This document shows positions 18,010-25,926 of a DNA stretch of 64,000 bases, piece after piece (the first letter of the stretch is position 1; the number at the start of each line of letters is the position of its first letter). Location: positions 347,645 to 411,644 of the forward strand of contig WJPL01000003.1 of NCBI GenBank assembly GCA_009649675.1. The letters run 5' to 3'. The stretch comes from Alphaproteobacteria bacterium HT1-32. Lineage in GTDB: Bacteria > Pseudomonadota > Alphaproteobacteria > Rhodospirillales > HT1-32. A model generated the notes under the pieces. The model was not told where the DNA came from, searched no databases, and saw only the letters and a list, made by a program, of their open reading frames with translations. Position numbers and translations under genes: made by a program.

Positions 18010-18028
18010 ATAGCAGGGAGCGTGCCAA
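18010..18028 (-). promoter_or_regulatory. sigma-54 (-24/-12) promoter of the flagellin gene
   Basis: On the minus strand the sequence TTGGCACGCTCCCTGCTAT matches the sigma-54 consensus TGGCACG-N4-TTGC with one mismatch (CTGC) and has the exact GG-N10-GC spacing. Transcription would start near 18000, giving a leader of about 145 bases before the flagellin ATG. Flagellin genes of alphaproteobacteria are often transcribed by sigma-54 with FlbD. Confidence 0.75.
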
Positions 18029-18156
18029 CTTTTATTTTCCTGTAAAAACAATGGCATACCTGTCCAGAACCTGTGGTAATGGTGGGCAGAGGGGAAAAAT
18101 GGTACGGAACGAACGGCAAAAATTGCCGGGCAAACTGGGTAAAAGGAAAAATCGTC

Positions 18157-18861
18157 ATGAGTCATGAACAGAAGTCTTCCGCCATCATCGTCGGTGCGGG
18201 CAGCGGATTAAGTGCCTCCTTTGCCCGGAAACTGGCTTCCGAAGGGATGGAGCTGATACTGGCAGCCCGGGATGAGACAAAACTCGCCGCGCTGGCAGAG
18301 GAGACCGGCGCCACCACAATCAGATGCGATGCCTCAGTCCCGGAAGATGTCGATGCGCTGTTCGCAGCGGCAGACAGACAGTTCGGAACAGCAGATATCG
18401 TTCTCTACAATGCCAGCTTCCGGACCCGCGGCGATTTCGAGAGCCTGGACCGGGATCAGGTTCGCAAGACCCTTGATGTTACCGCTTATGGCGCATTTCT
18501 GGTCGCCCAGCAGGCAGCACAGGCGATGCTCCGCCGCGGGTCAGGCGCGATCTTCTTTACCGGCGCCTCCGCCAGCGTGAAGGGCTATTCGAAGTCAGCC
18601 CCCTTCGCGATGGGCAAGTTTGCCCTGCGGGGGCTGGCGCAGAGCATGGCGCGGGAATTGTCACCAAAGAACATTCATGTTGCGCATTTCGTCATTGATG
18701 GCGGCATCGGCGACAGTTCCGATCCGCGTGCCGCCAGCCGCGGTGAAGACGGTCTGCTGCATCCCGACGCCATTGCCGAAAGTTACTGGCAGGTCTATCG
18801 CCAGCATCGCAGTGCCTGGTCCTGGGAACTTGAATTGCGTCCCTGGGCAGAAAATTTCTGA
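18157..18861 (+). CDS. SDR-family oxidoreductase-like protein with substituted catalytic Tyr
   Basis: 234 residues from the ATG at 18157, preceded by AAGGAAAAATCGTC; 28 upstream codons of open frame are not family-like. Rossmann motif GAGSGLS near the N-terminus and the VLYNAS strand replace the usual TGxxxGxG and NNAG. The catalytic Ser region (FFTGASASV) is present, but the YxxxK position reads FAMGK, with Phe for the catalytic Tyr. Several SDR-like proteins of unknown activity share this. Cofactor binding is likely; classical dehydrogenase activity is doubtful. No cotranscribed pathway genes. Confidence 0.8.
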   Translation: MSHEQKSSAIIVGAGSGLSASFARKLASEGMELILAARDETKLAALAEETGATTIRCDASVPEDVDALFAAADRQFGTADIVLYNASFRTRGDFESLDRDQVRKTLDVTAYGAFLVAQQAAQAMLRRGSGAIFFTGASASVKGYSKSAPFAMGKFALRGLAQSMARELSPKNIHVAHFVIDGGIGDSSDPRAASRGEDGLLHPDAIAESYWQVYRQHRSAWSWELELRPWAENF

Positions 18862-18932
18862 CCGCATATTCGAAACCGCTCCGGTGCCGCCATATAGAAG
18901 ATATGTAAACCGACAACAGGATCCCGCCCGGC

Positions 18933-19616
18933 ATGTCCGTGAACAAGACCACCCTGCTCCCGTCCCTGCTGGCAACTGGCAGCCTGCTGATACCGACCAG
19001 AAGCGCCTTCGCGTTTGAGTTCAGTCAGAACGGGCCGGAGCTGGTTTATTCTCTCCTGCTGTTGCTGTTTGTCGGCTCGGGCGTGCTGTTTCATTTCCGT
19101 AACCGGGTCGGGCTGGCTTTGAAATATACCGCTGTCTGGCTGGGTATCTTCCTTGTCCTCGCGATTGGCTACAGCTTCAGGGGTGATGTCATGATGGTGG
19201 CGGACCGGGTGATGGGGAACCTCATCGAAGACCAGGGTTCTGTCGCAAACGGGGAAATTTCCTTCCCGGCGGGACGAAACGGTCACTTCTTTATTGAGGC
19301 CAGTGTGAATGGCGAGCCGGTGCGGTTTCTGGTCGATACCGGCGCGTCCAGCGTTGCCCTGTCACAGACCGATGCCCGGCGGCTGGGCTTCGCCCCGGAA
19401 ACGCTGACCTTCGACCAGCCGACACAGACCGCCAACGGACCTGCACTCAGCGCCCGTGTCCAGCTGGACCATGTCGCCGTTGGTCCGGTTGTGGTTGAAG
19501 ATGTCCGGGCGACGGTCAGCAATGCCAACCTCAATCAGTCCCTGCTGGGGATGAGCTTTCTCAGCCGCATCGGCGGCTATCGGGTTGAAGCCGGACGCCT
19601 GATCCTGACCCCCTGA
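18933..19616 (+). CDS. membrane-anchored clan AA (retropepsin-like) aspartic protease
   Basis: 227 residues. N-terminal hydrophobic segment (possible signal, about 8-28), a second TM segment around 38-52 and a third at 66-80, then a periplasmic retropepsin-like domain with the active-site motif FLVDTGASSVALS and the second-half GMSFLSRIGGYRVE. This matches the TIGR02281-type family of alphaproteobacterial aspartic proteases, which should act as dimers. Substrate unknown. It follows the SDR gene by 71 bp in the same direction. Confidence 0.87.
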   Translation: MSVNKTTLLPSLLATGSLLIPTRSAFAFEFSQNGPELVYSLLLLLFVGSGVLFHFRNRVGLALKYTAVWLGIFLVLAIGYSFRGDVMMVADRVMGNLIEDQGSVANGEISFPAGRNGHFFIEASVNGEPVRFLVDTGASSVALSQTDARRLGFAPETLTFDQPTQTANGPALSARVQLDHVAVGPVVVEDVRATVSNANLNQSLLGMSFLSRIGGYRVEAGRLILTP

Positions 19617-19631
19617 CGCCTAGGGAGCGGG

Positions 19632-20537
19632 TCAGGCCAGCGCCACCGCGATCCGTGCCGCAACATCCGCATTATGAATTGCCAGCGCCCGGTTGGCGGC
19701 AACCGTTCGCCCCTCGCTCAGTTCCGCGAGGCGGCGCAGCAGGTAAGGTGTCTCCCGCTTGCCGGTCACCCCGTCACGCCGGGCTTCAGCCAGTGCTGTT
19801 TCGATCCAGCCTTCAACCTCGGCACGGGGTAATTCGTCGGCTTCCGGTATCGGGTTGACGATCAGCAACCCGCCCTGCAATCCCAGCTGGCGCTGCGCCC
19901 GGATGATGGCAGCGGCCTGCGCTGCATCTTCGATTTTCCTGTCCACACCAAGACCCGAATCACGATAATGGAACGCGGGCAGACGGTCCGTGCCAAAGCC
20001 CAGCACCGGTACGCCCTCAGTCTCCAGCACTTCCAGTGTCCGCGGCAGGTCGAGAATCGATTTAGCCCCGGCGCAAACCACCGTCACCGGGCTTTGTCCC
20101 AGTTCACGCAGATCGGCAGACACATCAAGGCTGTCCTCACCCCCGCGATGGACGCCTCCGATACCGCCGGTCGCAAACATCTCAATTCCGGCCAGCGCGG
20201 CGCAATACATGGTCCCCGCAACCGTTGTCGCCCCCGGCAGACCCAGCCCGATGACGGTGCCGAGATCGCGCCGGCTTACCTTCACGCAGTCACTGGCCTG
20301 TGCCAGTCGCTCCAGCGCATCGCCCGACAGCCCGATATGCACCCGCCCATCCAGCAGCCCGATAATTGCAGGTGTCGCACCTGCTGCCCGCACTGCATCC
20401 TGCAACGCGGCTGCTACCGACAAATTGTCCGGCCAGGGCAGACCATGCGCAATGATGGTGGATTCAAGCGCCACAATCGGGCCGCCCGCAGCTCTCGCTG
20501 CCGCCACCTCGTCACTGAAAGTCAGAAGATCGTTCAT
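19632..20537 (-). CDS. psuG: pseudouridine-5'-phosphate glycosidase
   Basis: 301 residues, full length for PsuG, which reversibly splits pseudouridine 5'-phosphate into uracil and ribose 5-phosphate. Family motifs: ALESTIIAHGLPWPDN, VKVSRRDLGTVIG, GGIGGVHRGGEDSLDVSADL and VVCAGAKSILD, in which Lys159 corresponds to the lysine that forms the ring-opened ribose adduct in E. coli PsuG. It follows the PfkB kinase gene with a 43-bp gap, together making the two-step pseudouridine salvage pathway. Confidence 0.95.
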   Translation of the reverse strand: MNDLLTFSDEVAAARAAGGPIVALESTIIAHGLPWPDNLSVAAALQDAVRAAGATPAIIGLLDGRVHIGLSGDALERLAQASDCVKVSRRDLGTVIGLGLPGATTVAGTMYCAALAGIEMFATGGIGGVHRGGEDSLDVSADLRELGQSPVTVVCAGAKSILDLPRTLEVLETEGVPVLGFGTDRLPAFHYRDSGLGVDRKIEDAAQAAAIIRAQRQLGLQGGLLIVNPIPEADELPRAEVEGWIETALAEARRDGVTGKRETPYLLRRLAELSEGRTVAANRALAIHNADVAARIAVALA

Positions 20538-20580
20538 CCGCGCAGTTTCGACATTTCAGCCGGACTGGCAACCCGCAGCG

Positions 20581-21579
20581 TTATTCCGCGTCATCCCGTG
20601 TCACTGTGATATCCCCGGCCCGGCTCTCAACAGCCGGCCAGTCCAGCGTCTCCGGTGCGGCCTGGTCACTCTCAACCACCAGCGAAGCCGCTGCGTTCCC
20701 CCGCAACAGCCAGGTTTCCGCCACTTCCCCGCGCAACAGCGAGGCCAGAACCCCCGCTGCAAATCCGTCCCCGGCCCCGACGCAATCAGCCATCTCACAA
20801 TCAGTCCGTGCCCCGGCCCGATAGGTAATCCCCTCCAGCCCCAGCGCCGCCCCGGCAGCCCCCGCCGTCACGGCAACAATTGACGGCCCCTTGGCCAGCA
20901 GGTCGTTGGCCAGCCTGGCCGCCGCATCAAGGCTTTCTGCACTCTCCTCCTGTCGCAGCAGCGCCTCGGCCTCCCGCTGATTCAGCAGCAGCAGGTCAAT
21001 GCGGTCCAGCAGCCCGGCCAGCCGGACCACCTTGGCCACGGACACACCGGCAACTGCAACCGGCGGGCGCCCTTCTGTCAGGATCAGTGATTCCAGCAGG
21101 GCACTCGACAGATTCGCATCCGCCAGCCACCAGCGACAGGTCATTGCCCGCGCCATCGCATCCCCGTCCAGCGCCGCCGCCTGTTCATGAATACCCATAT
21201 CGTTGAAGGCGACCGACAGCCGCCCTTCCGGATCCAGCGCCGCAATATAACGGCTGGTCCGCCCCTGCCCGCCGGACAGGTTGATCAGATCGACGCCCAT
21301 CCTGCCGGCATCACCGGCAATTGCCGCCCCGTCCGCATCATCGGCAAAGGCCGACAGCAACAGCGGCCGCTGGCCCAGCCGTGCCAGACAGGCCGCAATA
21401 TTGCGCGCCGCTCCGCCGATCCGCAGCGTCATTTCCGCCGGGTTCGACAGACCCGGCAGCATCGGCTCATCCAGCCGCATCACCAGATCGACATTCGCCG
21501 CGCCAATCAGCGCGATATCGTTGCTGCTCTCCATCATCTCAGGCTCCACCATCCCGGCCATCCGGCAAATTCCCCCCAT
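20581..21579 (-). CDS. psuK: PfkB-family kinase, predicted pseudouridine kinase
   Basis: Up to 332 residues. The ribokinase fold is clear: ALIGAANVDLVMRL, the RIGGAARNIAACLARLG signature and the C-terminal CVGAGDGFAAGVLASLLRG with the catalytic Asp of the GAGD motif. Several in-frame ATGs lie in the first 16 codons, and the start may be at MMESSND (about 21534). It should phosphorylate pseudouridine to give the PsuG substrate; assignment rests on the family and on adjacency to psuG. Very high GC compared with the patch beyond the tRNA. Confidence 0.88.
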   Translation of the reverse strand: MGGICRMAGMVEPEMMESSNDIALIGAANVDLVMRLDEPMLPGLSNPAEMTLRIGGAARNIAACLARLGQRPLLLSAFADDADGAAIAGDAGRMGVDLINLSGGQGRTSRYIAALDPEGRLSVAFNDMGIHEQAAALDGDAMARAMTCRWWLADANLSSALLESLILTEGRPPVAVAGVSVAKVVRLAGLLDRIDLLLLNQREAEALLRQEESAESLDAAARLANDLLAKGPSIVAVTAGAAGAALGLEGITYRAGARTDCEMADCVGAGDGFAAGVLASLLRGEVAETWLLRGNAAASLVVESDQAAPETLDWPAVESRAGDITVTRDDAE

Positions 21580-21713
21580 GCTGACGGCGAAAGATGAATC
21601 TCACGCTAATGCGTATCGGGTCTGGACAGGGCCGGTTCCGGCAAACCTGCACAACAAAGCTGAAACGGAATTGTAACCCCGATAAAAATCGACTATCCAA
21701 CGCCTCTGGCGAA

Positions 21714-21803
21714 GGATGGGTGGCCGAGCGGTTGAAGGCACCGGTCTTGAAAACCGGCAAGGGTTAACGCTCTTCGTGGGTTCGAATCCCACCCCATCCG
21801 CCA
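21714..21803 (+). tRNA. tRNA-Ser(UGA)
   Basis: Acceptor GGATGGG pairs with CCCATCC, the anticodon loop CTTGAAA gives anticodon TGA, a long variable arm typical of serine tRNA is present (GGGTTAACGCTC region), the T arm has GGTTCGAATCC, and CCA is encoded. It marks the boundary between GC-rich core genes and an AT-richer patch. Confidence 0.96.
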
Positions 21804-21805
21804 CT

Positions 21806-21828
21806 ACCGCTTCGCAAAGCGAAGCGGT
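21806..21828 (+). terminator. perfect 10-bp stem-loop after tRNA-Ser
   Basis: ACCGCTTCGC at 21806-21815 and GCGAAGCGGT at 21819-21828 around an AAA loop, three bases after the tRNA CCA. There is no T run, so tRNA 3'-end termination is possible but a REP-like element is an alternative. Confidence 0.5.
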
Positions 21829-21859
21829 GAACCAACTCTCTGAAATTGATGTAGCGCCA

Positions 21860-21878
21860 GCCGTTTCGCAGAAACGGC
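21860..21878. repeat. second short perfect hairpin
   Basis: GCCGTTTC (21860-21867) and GAAACGGC (21871-21878) around GCA. It shares the TTCGC-type core with the preceding stem-loop, suggesting a pair of REP-like elements in the 231-bp gap between the tRNA and the HNH gene. Confidence 0.4.
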
Positions 21879-22034
21879 GAGAGCGATGGCGTTCTCAAAT
21901 CTCTACGTCTCCGACAGACACTCAAATGACCGCGTCGAGTTTCGACAAAATGCATCACTAATTTTTGAGTGAAATCAACAGACGCGATACAAGTGCCACT
22001 GGTCAAACGCGCAACCTCCAGGTAGCTTTCATTT

Positions 22035-22934
22035 ATGGGGTATTGTGTGTTTATGCTTAGACCTGATTCGATCTACGATGACAGTCCATCGGAGCAGTAT
22101 CAGTTTCCAAGGCAGTATCTAGATCGGGCAAAAACGTCAGAAGGGGACTGGATTGTATATCTAGAGCCAACGAAGATGCGCGGAACACGAGGGTATTTTG
22201 GAATTGCGCGTGTCAGCAGCATCATACCAGATCCAAAAACACCCGGGATGTACTTGGCTTTAATCGAATCTGGTAGTTATTTGGACTTTCCCTCTCCTGT
22301 TCCATTCAATGATAGCGATGGCCCGATTGATCGCGGTCTATTAAACGAGAATGGAATACTTTCTGGTCGCGCCCAAGCAGCAGTAAGACCAATAAATCCA
22401 GTCGATTTCCTCCGTATCATCGAAATCGGACTCAGCGATTCAAATCCGCTACTCCCGCGCCAAGATTCTGCTGAAGCGATACTCCAACTGGATGACGAAC
22501 AGGCCCCTTTTACATTTGGAGAGGACCGGGAGCGTGTCCAGCAACTGACAAGACGCGTAATGCGGGACAAGGCATTTCGTCGTGTTGTGCTTCGGGCTTA
22601 CAATGAGCGTTGTGCAATTACCGGACTGAAACTTATCAATGGCGGAGGACGCGCTGAAGTAGAAGCAGCCCATATCCAACCAGTTAAAAATAATGGTCCG
22701 GACATAGTTCGAAACGGTCTCGCACTTTCCGGGACCGCACATTGGATGTTTGACCTAGGTTTGATCAGTTTATCAGATGAGTTTGAAATTCTTATTTCTC
22801 GTCAGGTCAATGATCTTGAGAGTGTAAAATCATTCATCAACGAAAATGGTAAAGCATCATTACCCGAGCGAATTATGGATCGGCCACATCCACAATTTCT
22901 TCAGTGGCACCGGGAGCACTGCTTCAAGAGCTGA
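22035..22934 (+). CDS. HNH endonuclease with PUA/EVE-like N-terminal domain, putative modification-dependent restriction enzyme
   Basis: 299 residues. The C-terminal HNH_2-type nuclease is clear: CAITG around Cys193, EAAHIQPV with His213, RNGLAL with Asn227, and GTAHWMFDLGLISL with His236. The N-terminal 90 residues (YCVFMLRPDS, GDWIVYLEP, GYFGIARVSSIIPDPKTPG) look like a PUA-superfamily EVE-type fold, which reads modified bases; that part is inference. No methyltransferase is nearby, so it may act alone against modified foreign DNA. Base composition is AT-richer than the flanks and it lies just after tRNA-Ser, both signs of transfer. Confidence 0.8.
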   Translation: MGYCVFMLRPDSIYDDSPSEQYQFPRQYLDRAKTSEGDWIVYLEPTKMRGTRGYFGIARVSSIIPDPKTPGMYLALIESGSYLDFPSPVPFNDSDGPIDRGLLNENGILSGRAQAAVRPINPVDFLRIIEIGLSDSNPLLPRQDSAEAILQLDDEQAPFTFGEDRERVQQLTRRVMRDKAFRRVVLRAYNERCAITGLKLINGGGRAEVEAAHIQPVKNNGPDIVRNGLALSGTAHWMFDLGLISLSDEFEILISRQVNDLESVKSFINENGKASLPERIMDRPHPQFLQWHREHCFKS

Positions 22935-23016
22935 ATCACTAGGAGAACTTTACTAATATAAGCTTAAATATTTAAATACATTTTTTACCATTTAACTCCA
23001 ACGTCCTAATACAAAC

Positions 23017-23634
23017 TTACTTTAGTTCATAATTTGACCAAAATTTATACGCTTCCGGATCCTTTAATTTATTTAAACCTGCAACGTCATTTATACTTTT
23101 AAGTGCTGACTTTCGCAATTGCGGAACTTCTAAAATAAACCTCTGCGTGAGACTAATAAACTCGTCTTTAATTCGATAACTCATGTCTTTTTTTGGACCA
23201 GTCATTATACCAGATTTTCTCCACAATTCCACGTCCCGAAGACTCATCACGGTATGTTTCTGGCTAAACAGATCTCGCCCAACCGTCATCGTCACAAATA
23301 AAAACTCATACAACACAGCGCAAGATTGATTTTTTATTCCATATCCAGAAACAGATATAATTAACCTACTTGCCGAATATCCATCATCCGATAAATTTAT
23401 TTTGTAACCACTTCTCTGTAACTCAATCGCTACAGAATCCCTAGTCTGAGCGACATTTGTCCAACATCCATCTGAAACACCATCACTCGCAACAACCTTG
23501 ATCTCGCTTCCAGAAGCAATATCAATCCAAGCTGGATCTTCTCCCCATGAAATGACGGTACTGATGCTTTCTGATCGGGAGTTAGAAGGCATCAGCATCA
23601 AAAACAGCACAAAGTTAAGGAGAAAAAAACGCAT
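23017..23634 (-). CDS. hypothetical secreted protein, AT-rich orphan
   Basis: 205 residues with a Sec signal peptide (MRFFLLNFVLFLMLMPSNSRSES). The mature part has two cysteines likely to pair (DGCWTNV and NQSCAVLYE) and no motif I recognise. Codon use is much more AT-rich than that of the flanking genes. It is probably acquired together with the HNH gene; the two converge. Function unknown. Confidence 0.65.
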   Translation of the reverse strand: MRFFLLNFVLFLMLMPSNSRSESISTVISWGEDPAWIDIASGSEIKVVASDGVSDGCWTNVAQTRDSVAIELQRSGYKINLSDDGYSASRLIISVSGYGIKNQSCAVLYEFLFVTMTVGRDLFSQKHTVMSLRDVELWRKSGIMTGPKKDMSYRIKDEFISLTQRFILEVPQLRKSALKSINDVAGLNKLKDPEAYKFWSNYELK

Positions 23635-23929
23635 TCATCTTCCCTTTCGCAACTCACATATCTGCATCAACCAGCAGCGGACAAAACGGTAGAAATACAG
23701 ATGAAAGAATATTTTATCGAAATAAATTTAACAAGTTATTCTATCTTTGGTATGACCGCAGACCGCGCTCTAACATCAATCCACCAACGGCAAGGTACAC
23801 TCACGGAACCTTAATTAGACGATCAACAGAAACACAATCCTACTTCCCCCCATTGATCCAAAACAATGCCGCCCTGCCTCGCGACGGGCAGAGTCCCCTA
23901 AAAACACGCCGGGAGGGAAATAATCGCTG
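23635..23929. other. 295-bp AT-rich intergenic region
   Basis: No plausible gene. It holds the promoter of the secreted orphan on the left and that of the DUF2189 gene on the right (GGGAGGGAAATAATCGCTG just before the ATG at 23930 gives a good ribosome binding site). No copy of the tRNA-Ser 3' end was seen here that would mark an island edge. Confidence 0.4.
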
Positions 23930-24712
23930 ATGACTGAGACATATATTCCGATAGGAAGCCGCGTCAGGCTGATCTCTACGGCAGAGCCGTGGCGGTGGCT
24001 GGTGGCGGGGTGGAATGATTTGCGGGCAAACCGGATGCGGAGCCTGCTCTACAGCCTTCCCTTTGTACTGTTCGGATATGTCTCGACCGCCGGGCTGTAT
24101 CTGGCGGGCTGGCATTATCTGATCTGGCCGGCGCTGGCCGGGTTCTTCATTCTGGCCCCCGCTTTTGCTGTCGGGTTTTACGAGGCCAGCCGGCGTCTGG
24201 AACGGGGCGAGGCCGTGACGGTGATGGACATGGTCATGGCCTGGCGGCGCAACCCCAGCCGTATCTTCGGGGCCGGGCTGACGCTCTGCTTTTTCATGAT
24301 CCTGTGGCTGCGGTCGGCCTCGCTGATCTATGCGATCAATTTTCCCTATCAGATGCTGTCCCTGCAGGGGATCATGAACCAGACCTTCTTTTCCGCTGAC
24401 GGGGCATCTTTTTTCGCGGTCGGAACGGTTATCGGTGCGGCCTTTGCGGTGACAGCCTTTCTGCTGACCGTTGTATCACTGCCGATGCTGCTGGGGGAGA
24501 AGGCTGACCTGCTGCCTGCGATTTTCCTGTCCATACTGGCGGTATCGCGTAACAGCCGGGCAATGGCACTGTGGGCCGCCATCATTGTTGTCGCGACGGC
24601 TGCCGGACTGGCCACGGCCTTTGTCGGGTTGATCCTGACCATGCCGCTTCTGGGCCATGCGTCCTGGCATGCCTACCGGTCGATGATTGAGCCGGAGAAG
24701 GAAACCCCGTGA
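23930..24712 (+). CDS. DUF2189 membrane protein
   Basis: 260 residues with about six transmembrane segments. Family-type features include WRWLVAGWNDLRAN near the N-terminus, the segment AFAVGFYEASRRLERGE and, in the second half, GLILTMPLLGHASWHAYRSMI close to the C-terminus. DUF2189 proteins are common in alphaproteobacteria and have no established function. GC content returns to the chromosomal level here, so the accessory patch ends before this gene. Confidence 0.85.
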   Translation: MTETYIPIGSRVRLISTAEPWRWLVAGWNDLRANRMRSLLYSLPFVLFGYVSTAGLYLAGWHYLIWPALAGFFILAPAFAVGFYEASRRLERGEAVTVMDMVMAWRRNPSRIFGAGLTLCFFMILWLRSASLIYAINFPYQMLSLQGIMNQTFFSADGASFFAVGTVIGAAFAVTAFLLTVVSLPMLLGEKADLLPAIFLSILAVSRNSRAMALWAAIIVVATAAGLATAFVGLILTMPLLGHASWHAYRSMIEPEKETP

Positions 24713-24745
24713 GATCTGTGACCTGACCTCCGGGACCGTGCCCCC

Positions 24746-25915
24746 TCACCCCACCACGGGCAATTCTGCCGGTGCGCGGCGGCTCAGCCATTCGGCGCCG
24801 TCTTCGGTGATGACGATGTTTTCCTCATGCACCATCTGTTTGCCCGGCGCGAATTCCATACCGGGTTCGAGGGTCAGCACGACACCCGGTTCCAGCACGG
24901 TGCCATCCTCCGGAGTATTTGACGGCCATTCGGTGAGTTGCATGCCGAGACCATGCCCCATGCGGCCAACGCTGTTGCCGAGCGCACCGCCCGCTTCCAG
25001 CACGCCCCACATGGCGGCCCAGACATCGCTGGTGGTGGCCCCCGGTCGGGCCGCCGCAAACCCGGCGTCGGTGGCAGCATAGACCACGTCATAGGCGCGA
25101 CGGACCGCGTCGTCTGCATGTCCGAAGGCGATATTGCGGTCGAAATCGCAGAAATAGCCGTCAAAGGTGGTGCCGGTATCGATTATCAGCACATCGCCCG
25201 CTGTCTGCACCCGGTCGGTCGGCCCCATGATGATGCTGTCATAACCACCGGGGCCAGAGCCTGAGATGATGTAGGGTGAGCTGTCTGCGCCCCGTTGCAG
25301 CAGGTCGATCCGGAAGCGGCGGCAGATTTCCCGCTCGGTCTCGCCCATGCTGACCGACGACGGCCAGTCATCGAAGGCATCGGAGGTCAGTTCGCAGATA
25401 TGGGCGATCTTTTCGATCTCTGCCGCTGACTTCACATAGCGAAGACGGTGAATCAGCAGGGAGACATCGGCAATCTCAAAACCCGTGAGTTCCTGTTTCA
25501 GCCGCTCAAAGTCACCAGCGGGCATCCGCAGATGACTTTCATGCCCCATCGGAACCCCCAGACGGCCAAAACGTCCCGGCAGTTCGGCGAAAACCGAGCA
25601 GAGCAGTGAAATACCGTCATCCGCCGGTCTTGGCGCGGGCCATGTCCGGATATCCCCGATCCAGGTTGATGCCATCCCGGCCAGCCCGATTTCAGGGATC
25701 ACGGCAATCGGCTTGCCCGCCAGCGGCACGACCAGAAACCAGGGCCGGGTCGGACTCTCCCAGAACTGGGTGAAGAAGCCGCTGAAATAGCGGACCTCCG
25801 GCTCTGTCGTCAGTAACAGCGCATCAATGCCGTCTGCCTGCATCTGCCGTTGTGCCCGCAGCAGGCGATTCTCGAATTCACAGACATCAAACCCTCGCGG
25901 CGGGATCTTTGCCAT
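24746..25915 (-). CDS. M24-family metallopeptidase (Xaa-Pro dipeptidase/creatinase-like)
   Basis: 389 residues from the ATG at 25915, preceded by AGGAAACCGGCAA; 70 upstream open codons are rejected as non-homologous. Creatinase N-terminal domain (QADGIDALLLTTEPEVRYFSGF) followed by the pita-bread domain with all metal ligands: DTGTTFDGYFCDFDR, GHGLGMQLTEWPS, LEPGMEF and HEENIVITEDG. Members cleave Xaa-Pro dipeptides or small amidino/lactam substrates; ectoine hydrolase DoeA/EutD belongs here. It is the last gene of the eight-gene operon, 11 bp after the M20 gene. Confidence 0.88.
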   Translation of the reverse strand: MAKIPPRGFDVCEFENRLLRAQRQMQADGIDALLLTTEPEVRYFSGFFTQFWESPTRPWFLVVPLAGKPIAVIPEIGLAGMASTWIGDIRTWPAPRPADDGISLLCSVFAELPGRFGRLGVPMGHESHLRMPAGDFERLKQELTGFEIADVSLLIHRLRYVKSAAEIEKIAHICELTSDAFDDWPSSVSMGETEREICRRFRIDLLQRGADSSPYIISGSGPGGYDSIIMGPTDRVQTAGDVLIIDTGTTFDGYFCDFDRNIAFGHADDAVRRAYDVVYAATDAGFAAARPGATTSDVWAAMWGVLEAGGALGNSVGRMGHGLGMQLTEWPSNTPEDGTVLEPGVVLTLEPGMEFAPGKQMVHEENIVITEDGAEWLSRRAPAELPVVG

Positions 25916-25926
25916 TTGCCGGTTTC

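Noticed and set aside
21601-21804. Short minus-strand frame starting MADGVGFEPT
   Set aside because: Same artefact, reading through tRNA-Ser on the opposite strand.
21714-23929. Complete integrative element at tRNA-Ser
   Set aside because: No integrase, no second attachment repeat and only two genes were found; reported instead as a possible remnant.
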